DNA from: Selenomonas sp. WCT3
Lineage (GTDB): Bacteria > Bacillota > Negativicutes > Selenomonadales > Selenomonadaceae
NCBI GenBank assembly: GCA_900100835.1
Contig: FNCM01000014.1
Coordinates: 16,478-73,277, forward strand
Length of the DNA: 56,800 nt
Direction: 5' to 3'
Shown: piece by piece, positions 32,213 through 40,394 of the stretch
Position numbering within the stretch: position 1 is the stretch's first letter
Layout: the number at the start of each line of letters is the position of its first letter
Position numbers and translations under genes: made by a program
The notes under the pieces: model-generated
Told to the model about the DNA's origin: nothing
What the model saw: only the letters and a program-made list of their open reading frames with translations
Database searches by the model: none

Positions 32213-32258
32213 ATAACCCCCAGGGGGGCTTATCTGGTGGCAGAGAATCCTTTACAAT
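32213..32258 (+). promoter_or_regulatory. Methyltransferase promoter with GC palindrome
   Basis: ATAACCCC-CA-GGGGGGCTTATC (32214-32234) is followed by TACAAT (32253-32258). The centre is 31.5 bases from the -10. It is the fourth member of the set before hydA, hydE and the ABC importer, with one half-site mismatch. Confidence 0.68.
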
Positions 32259-32290
32259 AGAGACAGACAAGATCTACTGGAGGGACGCGT

Positions 32291-33046
32291 ATGGATTCGA
32301 ATAATGTTTGGCGTGACGGGGCGTTGGAGGATTATACGGCATTAAACCGGGAAATCGAATCGTATTGGGATGTACGAAGCCGTGCATTCAGCAAGGTTCG
32401 CTTACGGGAATTGGCTGGACCAAGCCGAGTGGCCTGGCAAGGTTTTTTGGCAGAAAGACTGCCCAAGAATCAGCCGCTTCGTGTGCTGGATGTGGGAACT
32501 GGCGCTGGTTTTTTTGCGATATTGTTGGCTGGAATGGGACATCAGGTGACGGGCATTGACATGTCAGGGGATATGCTTCATGAGGCGAAGCAGAATGCCA
32601 TGGCCAGTGGTGTATCGGTGAAATTCCAGAAAATGGATGCTCAGGTTTTGTCCTTTGCGGATGACTCCTTTGACGTGGTAATCAGCCGTAATCTGACTTG
32701 GACGCTGCCGGATGTGATGGCTGCTTACCGGGAATGGCAGCGAGTGCTTAAGCCGGGTGGATTGCTTATGAATTTCGATTCTGATTATGGGATGGAAACT
32801 TTTTCCCAGAAAGAAGATCAAGCGAATGTCCATGCAGGCATCGATCAGGCAATGGTCGATACCTGTAATGCGATTAAAGATGCCGTACGCATCAGTACTC
32901 ATCGGCGGCCGACGTGGGATGCCGCGTATTTGCAGGGATTGGATATGACCGTGGAGGTTGAGGCCGACATAGCCGATATCGTCCACAATGATCCAGCGAT
33001 GCAATATGATTCGGTGCCGCTGTTTGCCATTTTGGCGCGAAAATAA
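32291..33046 (+). CDS. Class I SAM-dependent methyltransferase
   Basis: In 251 aa, motif I is LDVGTGAGFFAILLAGMG (residues ~60-77), the acidic SAM-ribose motif is VTGIDMSGDML, DSFDVVISRN lies in motif post-I/II, and RVLKPGGLLMNFD lies in motif III. It fits the Ubi/cobalt-precorrin-like Methyltransf_11 class. The substrate is unknown. GGAGGGACGCGT precedes ATG 32291. Its promoter carries the same palindrome as the hydrogenase genes and the ABC importer, suggesting it modifies a compound used in the same process (for example a metal chelator or cofactor precursor). It is monocistronic. Confidence 0.88.
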   Translation: MDSNNVWRDGALEDYTALNREIESYWDVRSRAFSKVRLRELAGPSRVAWQGFLAERLPKNQPLRVLDVGTGAGFFAILLAGMGHQVTGIDMSGDMLHEAKQNAMASGVSVKFQKMDAQVLSFADDSFDVVISRNLTWTLPDVMAAYREWQRVLKPGGLLMNFDSDYGMETFSQKEDQANVHAGIDQAMVDTCNAIKDAVRISTHRRPTWDAAYLQGLDMTVEVEADIADIVHNDPAMQYDSVPLFAILARK

Positions 33047-33048
33047 AA

Positions 33049-33072
33049 AAGGGATTGTGAAAAATCCCTTCA
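33049..33072 (+). terminator. Terminator after the methyltransferase
   Basis: AAGGGATT pairs with AATCCCTT around a 6-base loop. The T-run is short. Confidence 0.6.
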
Positions 33073-33090
33073 TATTGGCATAAAATATAA

Positions 33091-33137
33091 AAGCCTCCAT
33101 AAGTTAGCTTGATTGATCTAACTTATGGAGGTTTTTA
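33091..33137. terminator. Hairpin at the left edge of the repeat element
   Basis: AAGCCTCCATAAGTTAG pairs with CTAACTTATGGAGGTTTTT, a 16-17-bp stem with T-run. It is related to the hairpin at 151-198. Confidence 0.7.
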
Positions 33138-33731
33138 TGAATTTATCAACGTATTTTTACAAATTACAGTTTGTAGGTTACACGAATCTCATTCGAAGCA
33201 ACTCTTCGCCGCCGCTAGGGGCAGTGCCAACACTACGCGGGAGATGTTTTTCTAAACGAAATTTTTATCCGTAATTAAGCATCGAAAAAGTTGCAAAACG
33301 CGCTTCGCTTGAACGGTAGCAATTTTTCGACGAACGGTGAGGATAAAAATTTCGTTCTTCACGAAAAACATCAAACGCTTCGTTTATGGCACTGCCCCTA
33401 GCGGCGGCTGAGGATGTGGCGAGTTTCCCCGAGCTTCACCCTCCGAGGGCGCAGCAATTCGTGCCGGCTCTAACCGAGGCGGCGGGGGACCCAGTACCAT
33501 AAGCGGAGCCTTGACGTTCCGCGTGAAGCAAGAAATTTTTGCCTGCGTTCTCGTTGGAAAAGCAGTTTCGTCCAAGCGAAGCGCGTTTAACTGTTTTCCA
33601 ACTCTTAATTAAAAGGCAAAAATTTCTTGTAGCGGGTTGTCACCGGTGGAGCGTTGGTACTGGGGCCCCCGCCGCCGGCGACTTACCTCGAATACGAACT
33701 GGGTACTACTCCCTACAAACTGTAATTTTAC
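33138..33731. repeat. Non-coding repeat element made of two long hairpins
   Basis: The ends carry imperfect inverted repeats: ATTACAGTTTGTAG near 33167-33178 and CTACAAACTGTAAT at 33713-33727. Inside are two long imperfect hairpins. The first, 33208-33408, has a perfect 22-bp outer stem (33208-33229 with 33387-33408) and inner stems GATGTTTTTC/GAAAAACATC and ACGAAATTTTTATCC with its complement. The second, 33478-33676, has a 22-bp outer stem with one mismatch plus AAGAAATTTTTGCCT and its complement. No protein is encoded. The right part recurs at 1-128, so it is a dispersed family, possibly a MITE or a mobile RNA-like element. Confidence 0.75.
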
Positions 33732-33921
33732 AGCCTCTTTTTCTTTTCAGGCAGGACTTTTATGGTTAAGTGTCTAATATAGATAAACAAAACAACAAAT
33801 ATCATCATCATAACAATATTGTACTTTTAATCCATGTATACCGTATAAATGATACATAATAGAAGATTTTCCCAGACCAGTTTTTGAGTGGAGGACAAAT
33901 GGGTAAATAATATGGCTGAAT

Positions 33922-33964
33922 TTTACATGTATACATTGACTTTTGTAAACATGTAAACTATAAT
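33922..33964 (+). promoter_or_regulatory. Promoter and inverted-repeat operator of the liv operon
   Basis: TTGACT (33936-33941), 17 bp, TATAAT (33959-33964). TTTACATGT (33922-33930) and its inverse ACATGTAAA (33949-33957) flank the -35, a good repressor or activator site. The gap from 33732 to 33921 shows nothing else I can support. Confidence 0.65.
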
Positions 33965-34021
33965 TAGTTCCATCGTTGATTGTTTTACGGACAACGAATG
34001 AGAGACAAGGGAGGAATTCAT

Positions 34022-35194
34022 ATGAATTTCAGCAAGAAAAGCTTGAAACTCATGAGCGTAGTCGCTGGTACGATGCTCATGGGCAGTGTATTTGCCGGTT
34101 GTGGTGATGAAGGCAGTGCAGATGAAATCAAGGTTGGTGCCAACTTCGAGTGTACGGGCAATGTTGCTAACTATGGCCAGGCAACGCTGGATGGCTTCAA
34201 TCTGGCCATCAAGGAAATCAATGATGCTGGCGGCGTCAATGGCAAGAAAATCAAAGTCGTTTCCGCTGACAATAAATCCGAGGCCTCTGAGGCAGTCAAT
34301 GCTGCAACGAAGCTGATTTCTGATGACAAGGTAAAGGTTATCGTTGGACCGGCGGTAACGGCAAACGTCATCGCTGAGTCGCAGGTGGCAACGGATAATA
34401 AGATTCCTATCATTGCACCGGATGCGACGAGCCCGGATGTAACGGTGGAAAATGGCCAGGTAAAACCTTTCGTATTCCGCAGCTGCTTTATCGACCCGCA
34501 GCAGGGCTCGGTTATGGCAAAATTTGCGGCAGAGAAACTCAAGGCTAAGACGGCTGTCATCTATGTGGATAACAGCTCCGATTATTCCAAGAGCCTGGGC
34601 AAAGTGTTCAAGGAGAAATTCGAGGCTGCTGGCGGCAAGGTTTTGATGGAAGAAGCTTTCCTCGCAAAGGATCAGGATTTCAAAGCTGCTTTGACGAAAC
34701 TCAAAACGGCCAATGCGGATGTGGTATTCGTTCCGGCTTACTATGAGGAAGTTGGTAAAATCGTAAAACAGGCGCGTGAGCTTGGCTTTAAACAGCCGTT
34801 CCTCGGTACGGATGGCTGGGATGATTCGAAGGTAGCTGATATTGCTGGTGCGGATGCCTTGAACAACACGTTCTTTAGCACGCACTATTCGGATAAAGAT
34901 GCTGAGGTAAAAGATTTTGTCGATGCCTTCACGAAAGAGTATGGCCATGCACCAAATGTATTTGCAGCCCTTGGCTATGATGCCGGTAAGATGCTGGCTG
35001 ATGCCATCAAACGGGCAGGCAGCGATGATCCGGAGAAGATCCGCGAGGCACTGGAGCAGACCAAGGATCTCAAGGTTGGTACAGGTACCATCACGATGGA
35101 TAAACACCATAACCCAATCAAGCAGGCAGTTATCCTGGAGAATAAGAACGGCGACCGCGTCATGGTTGCTAAGATCATGCCGGATGCTGAGTGA
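34022..35194 (+). CDS. livJ: Branched-chain amino acid ABC transporter, substrate-binding lipoprotein
   Basis: In 390 aa, a lipoprotein signal ends at VFAGC (Cys near residue 24), followed by a type-I periplasmic binding fold of the LivJ family: GANFECTGNVANYGQATLDG, NDAGGVNGKKIKVVSADNKS, and IIAPDATSPDVT in the ligand loop. It captures Leu/Ile/Val or related amino acids outside the membrane. GGGAGG precedes ATG 34022. It is the first gene of livJ-H-M-G-F, with a hairpin (35219-35242) before livH that can reduce read-through and leave the binding protein in excess. Confidence 0.92.
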   Translation: MNFSKKSLKLMSVVAGTMLMGSVFAGCGDEGSADEIKVGANFECTGNVANYGQATLDGFNLAIKEINDAGGVNGKKIKVVSADNKSEASEAVNAATKLISDDKVKVIVGPAVTANVIAESQVATDNKIPIIAPDATSPDVTVENGQVKPFVFRSCFIDPQQGSVMAKFAAEKLKAKTAVIYVDNSSDYSKSLGKVFKEKFEAAGGKVLMEEAFLAKDQDFKAALTKLKTANADVVFVPAYYEEVGKIVKQARELGFKQPFLGTDGWDDSKVADIAGADALNNTFFSTHYSDKDAEVKDFVDAFTKEYGHAPNVFAALGYDAGKMLADAIKRAGSDDPEKIREALEQTKDLKVGTGTITMDKHHNPIKQAVILENKNGDRVMVAKIMPDAE

Positions 35195-35218
35195 TTGAGC
35201 AAATAAGGCAGATGCAGG

Positions 35219-35242
35219 GGGCCGCAGTGATGCGGCCCTTTG
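35219..35242 (+). terminator. Intra-operon hairpin between livJ and livH
   Basis: GGGCCGCA/TGCGGCCC with a 4-base loop, then TTTG. It is probably a partial terminator or RNA stabiliser. Confidence 0.65.
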
Positions 35243-35297
35243 TACTATCGTAGGATGTCCTTCAAGGATGGACTCTATGATAATAAGGAGGAAAATT

Positions 35298-36185
35298 ATG
35301 GAAGTTACGCACCAGGTCCTGCAGCAGCTCGTCAATGGCATTTCGCTGGGCAGCATTTATGCGCTGATTGCGTTAGGCTATACGATGATTTACGGTATCA
35401 TCAAGCTCATCAACTTCGCCCATGGCGATATTTATATGGTGGGCGCTTATATCGGATTTTATGCGATTACGCAGGCACATTTATCAATCGTACCCGCGCT
35501 GATTATCTCGTTTGTGGTTACTGGTATTCTCGGTATGGTGGTGGAGAAGCTGGCCTATAAGCCCCTTCGCCATGCACCGCGTATTTCGGTGCTCATTACG
35601 GCCATCGGTGTTTCGTTTTTCTTGGAGTACACGAGCATGTACTTCGTATCGCCGACGCCGCGCACCTTCCCAGCTCTTTTCGGCGATGTGGCCATCGAGC
35701 TGGGGGGCATTGTCATCAATGGCCAGCAGATGTTGATTCTCGGCATTACCACCATCTTAATGATTGTACTTACTTATGTGGTTCACAGAACCAAAACCGG
35801 TAAGGCGATGCGGGCGGCTTCCTTTGATACGGAGACAGCTCAGCTTATGGGGATTGATTCGGACCGCATTATCTCTATTACTTTTGGCATCGGTTCGGCA
35901 CTGGCGGCCGTGGCTGGCGTGCTGGTCGGTGTCTACTATAATTCCATCGACCCGCTCATGGGCATCATGCCGGGCCTCAAGGCCTTCGTTGCCGCCGTCC
36001 TCGGTGGTATCGGTATTTTGCCGGGAGCTGTGGTCGGTGGTTTGATTCTCGGTATTGTCGAAGCCTTTGTGTCGGGATTTGTGTCCTCGACCTTCCGTGA
36101 TGCGGCTGCCTTTGCCATCTTGATTCTCGTGCTGCTGTTCAAGCCAACGGGCATCTTTGGCAAGAATACGAAAGAAAAAGTCTAA
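35298..36185 (+). CDS. livH: Branched-chain amino acid ABC transporter permease LivH
   Basis: In 295 aa there are about eight membrane segments. The N-terminal NGISLGSIYALIALGYTMIY and INFAHGDIYMVGAY are the LivH signature, and FDTETAQLMGIDSDRIISIT is the cytoplasmic EAA-like loop that meets the ATPases. Start ATG 35298 is preceded by AAGGAGG. livM follows 12 bp later. Confidence 0.94.
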   Translation: MEVTHQVLQQLVNGISLGSIYALIALGYTMIYGIIKLINFAHGDIYMVGAYIGFYAITQAHLSIVPALIISFVVTGILGMVVEKLAYKPLRHAPRISVLITAIGVSFFLEYTSMYFVSPTPRTFPALFGDVAIELGGIVINGQQMLILGITTILMIVLTYVVHRTKTGKAMRAASFDTETAQLMGIDSDRIISITFGIGSALAAVAGVLVGVYYNSIDPLMGIMPGLKAFVAAVLGGIGILPGAVVGGLILGIVEAFVSGFVSSTFRDAAAFAILILVLLFKPTGIFGKNTKEKV

Positions 36186-36197
36186 GGGGGGAGCTTC

Positions 36198-37154
36198 ATG
36201 AAATATTTACGCAAAAATGACTTTATCATGATTGGCTTCGCCGTAGTTCTCTTCGCGGTACTTCAAGGTCTTATCGCAGGCCGTATCCTGAGTTCCTTCT
36301 GGCAGCTCAATCTGTTGATTGTAGGCATCAATGTTATTATGGCGGTGAGCCTCAATCTTATCAATGGCTATACGGGCCAATTTTCCTTGGGACATGCGGG
36401 CTTTATGGCTGTCGGTGCCTATGTGGGCGTTGTGCTCACGACGAATTTCCATCTACCGTTCTTGGCGGCATTAGTGGCAGGAGCTGTGGCGGCTGGTATC
36501 CTTGGTTTCCTCATCGGTATTCCGACCTTGCGGCTGCGCGGTGACTATCTGGCTATCGCTACGCTGGGACTCGGGGAGATTATTCGCATCGTTATCATGA
36601 ATATCGATTATGTGGGTGGTGCAGCTGGTTTTAAGGGCATTCCCCATCACACCACCTTTGCCTGGGTGTTTTTCCTCATGCTGTTTGCTTTGTTCTTCAT
36701 CAAGAATTTCGTGAACTCGAATCAGGGGCGTGCCTGTCTCGCTATTCGCGAGAATGAGATAGCGGCGGAATCGATGGGTGTCAATACGACGAAATATAAG
36801 ATTATGGCCTTTACTATCGGTGCTGCTTTTGCCGGTGTGGCCGGGGTCTTGTTTGCCCACAGTTTTTATCTCATCAGTCCGAATTCCTTTACCTTCATGC
36901 AGTCCTTTAACTATCTTATCATGGTAGTTATGGGCGGTTTGGGGTCGATTACGGGGTCCATTGCTGGTGCCTTTGTGGTTACTTTCATTTCGGCGGCACT
37001 GGCCAGCTGGCCAGAATTCCGCATGATTATCTATGCACTGGCATTGATCCTGATGATGTTCTATCGCCCGCAGGGCCTGTTTGGTTATATGGAAGTTACC
37101 AATATGCGTATCTTCCGCAAAATCTTCAAGAAAGGGGGCCGCGCTGATGGCTAA
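36198..37154 (+). CDS. livM: Branched-chain amino acid ABC transporter permease LivM
   Basis: In 318 aa there are about ten hydrophobic segments. NLINGYTGQFSLGHAGFMAV and LRGDYLAIATLGLGEIIRIV are LivM hallmarks, and RENEIAAESMGVNTTKYKIM is the ATPase-contact loop. The C-terminal ~25 residues are basic (MRIFRKIFKKGGRADG). The end overlaps livG by 8 bases. Confidence 0.94.
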   Translation: MKYLRKNDFIMIGFAVVLFAVLQGLIAGRILSSFWQLNLLIVGINVIMAVSLNLINGYTGQFSLGHAGFMAVGAYVGVVLTTNFHLPFLAALVAGAVAAGILGFLIGIPTLRLRGDYLAIATLGLGEIIRIVIMNIDYVGGAAGFKGIPHHTTFAWVFFLMLFALFFIKNFVNSNQGRACLAIRENEIAAESMGVNTTKYKIMAFTIGAAFAGVAGVLFAHSFYLISPNSFTFMQSFNYLIMVVMGGLGSITGSIAGAFVVTFISAALASWPEFRMIIYALALILMMFYRPQGLFGYMEVTNMRIFRKIFKKGGRADG

Positions 37155-37917
37155 GGAATTACTTAAAGCAACCGATGTGTCGGAGGTATTTGGCGGCCTC
37201 AAGGCAGTTTCAGATTTCAATTTCCATATCAATAAAGGTGAACTGGTGGGCCTCATCGGGCCGAATGGTGCTGGCAAGACTACGGCCTTCAATTTGATTA
37301 CTGGCGTTTATCAGCCGACTACAGGTGAGATCCACTTCGATGGCAAGAGCATTGTGGGCTTGAAGCCCTATCAGATTACCCAGCGCGGCATTGCCCGTAC
37401 CTTCCAGAATATCCGGTTGTTTTCCGAGCTTACAGTTCTTGAGAACGTCAAGATTGCCTTCCATTTTCATGTCAAATATGGTCTGTTGGAGTCGGTGTTC
37501 CGCATGGGCCGTTACTTTAAAGAAGAGGAAAAGATTGAAGAAGAAGCCCTGAAGCTTTTGAAAATCTTCCATCTGGAAGATAAAGCCGGTGAGCTGGCAA
37601 AGAATCTTCCCTATGGCGCCCAGCGGCGGCTGGAGATTGCGCGGGCGCTGGCCGCTAAGCCGAAACTCTTGTTGCTGGACGAACCGGCGGCTGGCATGAA
37701 TCCCCAGGAGACGAAAGAACTCATGGAGATGATTTCTTGGATTCGTAAAGAATTTGGCTTGACGATTCTCTTGATTGAGCATGACATGAGTCTGGTCATG
37801 GGGATTTGTGAACGCATCTACGTATTGGAGTATGGCATGATTATCGCACAGGGAACGCCAGAGGTTATCAAGAACGACCCGGAGGTTATCCGGGCATATT
37901 TGGGAGGCGAGGCATAA
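37147..37917 (+). CDS. livG: Branched-chain amino acid ABC transporter ATPase LivG
   Basis: In 256 aa, Walker A is GPNGAGKTT, the Q-loop follows in GIARTFQNIRLFSELTVLEN, the LivG signature is LPYGAQRRLEIARALA, and Walker B is LLLLDEPAAGMNP. The H-loop is IEHDM. Start ATG 37147 overlaps the livM end, and GAAAGGGGG is upstream. The stop overlaps the livF start (TAATG). Confidence 0.94.
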   Translation: MAKELLKATDVSEVFGGLKAVSDFNFHINKGELVGLIGPNGAGKTTAFNLITGVYQPTTGEIHFDGKSIVGLKPYQITQRGIARTFQNIRLFSELTVLENVKIAFHFHVKYGLLESVFRMGRYFKEEEKIEEEALKLLKIFHLEDKAGELAKNLPYGAQRRLEIARALAAKPKLLLLDEPAAGMNPQETKELMEMISWIRKEFGLTILLIEHDMSLVMGICERIYVLEYGMIIAQGTPEVIKNDPEVIRAYLGGEA

Positions 37918-38630
37918 TGGGCAAACTGCTGGAATTGAAGGACTTAAATGTCTATTATGGTGCCATCCATGCGATTAAGGGAATCAGTCTGGAAGTCAAT
38001 CAGGGAGAGATTGTCACTCTTATCGGAGCCAACGGCGCGGGTAAATCGACGACGCTCCGCACGATTTCGGGGCTGTTGAAGCCAAAGTCTGGTACGATAA
38101 CGTTTGAGGGAAAAGATATAGCGGGTATCAAGGCGCATGAAATCGTCCGCAGTGGCATCAGTCAGGTGCCGGAGGGACGCCGCATTTTCGCGGAGATGTC
38201 TGTTATGGAGAATCTCGACCTGGGAGCCTTCACGCGCAAGGATAAAGATGGGATCAAAGCGGACATCAAGCATGTATTTGAACTGTTTCCGCGGTTGGAG
38301 GAACGCAAGAATCAGATTGCGGGAACGCTCTCGGGCGGTGAACAGCAGATGCTGGCTATGGGGCGTGCGCTGATGAGCCGGCCGCGGCTGCTGCTGCTTG
38401 ATGAGCCGTCCATGGGGCTTGCGCCGCTGCTCATAAAAGAAATCTTCAATATTATCGTCGATATCAACAAGGCTGGGACAACGGTGCTGCTGGTAGAGCA
38501 GAATGCCAATATGGCTTTGTCGATAGCCAATCGGGCCTATGTCCTGGAAACGGGACGCATAACCCTGTCTGGCGATGCCAAGGAGCTGGCGGCCAGTGAA
38601 GAAGTGCGCAAAGCTTATCTGGGCGGTTGA
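37917..38630 (+). CDS. livF: Branched-chain amino acid ABC transporter ATPase LivF
   Basis: In 237 aa, Walker A is GANGAGKST, the LivF-type block is SQVPEGRRIFAEMSVMENL, the signature is LSGGEQQMLAMGRALM, and Walker B is LLLLDEPSMGLAP. It is the last gene of the liv operon, followed by a terminator at 38645. Confidence 0.94.
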   Translation: MGKLLELKDLNVYYGAIHAIKGISLEVNQGEIVTLIGANGAGKSTTLRTISGLLKPKSGTITFEGKDIAGIKAHEIVRSGISQVPEGRRIFAEMSVMENLDLGAFTRKDKDGIKADIKHVFELFPRLEERKNQIAGTLSGGEQQMLAMGRALMSRPRLLLLDEPSMGLAPLLIKEIFNIIVDINKAGTTVLLVEQNANMALSIANRAYVLETGRITLSGDAKELAASEEVRKAYLGG

Positions 38631-38644
38631 TTGCTGGAAAGGAG

Positions 38645-38677
38645 AAGGGATTCGCCAGACTTTGGCGAATCCTTTTG
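38645..38677 (+). terminator. Terminator of the liv operon
   Basis: AAGGGATTCGCC pairs with GGCGAATCCTTTT around a 7-base loop. Confidence 0.85.
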
Positions 38678-38732
38678 TATATATCAAAATCCCGGGGCAG
38701 CAGCACCGGGGGCAGAAATGGAGGTTATCCTT

Positions 38733-39377
38733 ATGTTCGTAGCTAATCGTATGACGAAAAATCCTGTGACCATTGCACCGGATGCATCTCTAGATGATGC
38801 GTTCCTGGCGATGAAAAAGGGAAATTTCCGCCGGCTGCCGGTTGTGGAAGATGGCAAGCTGGTCGGTTTTTTCAGTGATAAAGACCTTATGCGGGTGGCG
38901 CCTTCCCCGGCGACGACGTTATCCCGGTATGAGGAAAAGTCCCTGCTGGATAAGCTAAAAGTGGCGGAAATCATGAACAAAAATGTGATTTCGGTTCAGG
39001 AGGATGCGACGATTGAAGAGGCGGCGCTCATTATGTACGACAAGAAAATCGGCGGGCTGCCGGTTATCTCTGAGGTCGGTGCAGTGGTGGGCGTTATTAC
39101 CGAGACGGACATCTTCAAGACCTTTGTCGACGTCATGGCTCTTTCCGGAGGCAAGACACGGCTGACCGTACTGGTGGACAATAAGGTCGGCGTGGTCAAT
39201 GAGATTTCTGGTATCTTTGCGGCAGAAGGCTTGTCCATTGACAGTCTGGTGACCTGCAAGCAGGAAGATGGCAGTTATGAGATTGTTATCCGCGGTATAA
39301 TCCCCGATGTGGAAAGTATCAAGAAATCCATAGAGGAAAAGGGATATAAGGTAATTCACTCCGTCAAATTTGAGTGA
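38733..39377 (+). CDS. Tandem CBS and ACT domain protein (AcuB-like)
   Basis: In 214 aa, CBS 1 lies at ~1-60 (RRLPVVEDGKLVGFFSDKDL), CBS 2 at ~75-130 (GLPVISEVGAVVGVITETDI) and an ACT domain at ~140-214 (TVLVDNKVGVVNEISGIFAA). Such proteins sense adenine nucleotides and amino acids, and Bacillus AcuB is the named relative. The position just after the liv operon suggests an amino-acid-linked role, but a terminator separates them. GGAGGT lies 7 bases before ATG 38733. Confidence 0.87.
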   Translation: MFVANRMTKNPVTIAPDASLDDAFLAMKKGNFRRLPVVEDGKLVGFFSDKDLMRVAPSPATTLSRYEEKSLLDKLKVAEIMNKNVISVQEDATIEEAALIMYDKKIGGLPVISEVGAVVGVITETDIFKTFVDVMALSGGKTRLTVLVDNKVGVVNEISGIFAAEGLSIDSLVTCKQEDGSYEIVIRGIIPDVESIKKSIEEKGYKVIHSVKFE

Positions 39378-39501
39378 AAAATAACTTGGCAGACGAGCAA
39401 AAATATGCTTGATTTTTGACGCGTTACCGTCGATAATATAAATAGGAATACTTTACTCTGATATGTAAGTGTAAGTGAATAGCATTAAGGAGGAAGCTAA
39501 C

Positions 39502-40155
39502 ATGGATGTCAAAGGAATTGCTTCGCTCTCCCAGCAAACCGCTGCTTTGAGTGCAAGCTACAAGAAAACCACAACGTCGACCACAACGGATGATGCGCAA
39601 AAGCTGACGACGACGACCTCGACCACAGAGGCCTTCAGTCTGAACATCACTGCTTCGGCAGAGAAGGCATCAGGGGCTCTCAAAGGCATGACAACCGAGC
39701 AGGTGGATGCACTGAAAGAGGGAATCCAGAAGAGCTATCAGCTCATGATCAAAACGATGACGGAGCAGAATGCAAAACTGCAGGGATGGCTGGACCAAGG
39801 CATTGGCCAGCTGAACTTTGAAGGGATTCTCTTCGGTACGGATAAATTTGCTTTGCCGCCGGTGGGAACGACACCGGAAGAAGCGCAGGCGGCCATCAGC
39901 GAAGGCGGTGCTTACTCGGTGGATGCGGTCGCAACGCGTATCTTTGATATGGCTTCGACGATTGCTGGCGGTGATCCGGAGAAACTCAAGGCAATGCAGG
40001 CTGCAGTGGAGGAAGGTTTCAAGCAGGCTGGTCTGGTCTGGAAAGATGAAATTGGTCAGGATGAGATGCCGCAGATTACGAAAGATACCCATGCGGAAAT
40101 CAACAAGCGCTTTGAAGAGCTTTTCGCCAAGCTGGCAAAACCGGCGGACGAGTGA
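39502..40155 (+). CDS. Uncharacterised protein, cytoplasmic
   Basis: I cannot name this 217-aa protein. The first ~55 residues are Thr/Ser/Ala-rich and low complexity (SYKKTTTSTTTDD, LTTTTSTTEAF), and the rest is predicted mostly helical with a conserved-looking C-terminal block (QMPQITKDTHAEINKRFEEL-like: EMPQITKDTHAEINKRFEEL). It may belong to a DUF5610-like group associated with flagellated bacteria. That is a recollection, not a search. Strong AAGGAGGAAG precedes ATG 39502. It stands alone with its own terminator. Confidence 0.7.
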   Translation: MDVKGIASLSQQTAALSASYKKTTTSTTTDDAQKLTTTTSTTEAFSLNITASAEKASGALKGMTTEQVDALKEGIQKSYQLMIKTMTEQNAKLQGWLDQGIGQLNFEGILFGTDKFALPPVGTTPEEAQAAISEGGAYSVDAVATRIFDMASTIAGGDPEKLKAMQAAVEEGFKQAGLVWKDEIGQDEMPQITKDTHAEINKRFEELFAKLAKPADE

Positions 40156-40183
40156 TTGGGTAACGCAAGATAACAATAGTGTC

Positions 40184-40220
40184 AAAACCGTAGCAGCAGT
40201 TCTTGCTGCTGCGGTTTTTT
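40184..40220 (+). terminator. Terminator
   Basis: AAAACCGTAGCAGCAG pairs with CTGCTGCGGTTTT (one mismatch), followed by TT. Confidence 0.87.
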
Positions 40221-40394
40221 GCTGGGGCGGTAAAATGTGCGGCAGAGAGGAAAGGCTACTATACAGGTATTTTTTTTTGTAGTATGATAAAAATAGATAA
40301 TATGGCTGGAGAAACAGGATGGATTCCAGTCAGCTGTGCTTGGATGATTGTGGGGATATAACATCAAGTCAACTGATAAAGGAGGTCAAGTGAG

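Noticed and set aside
33091..33731. CRISPR-like or rRNA-derived origin of the two-hairpin element
   Set aside because: No regularly spaced repeats are present, and the arms do not resemble tRNA or rRNA; the symmetry is inverted, not tandem.
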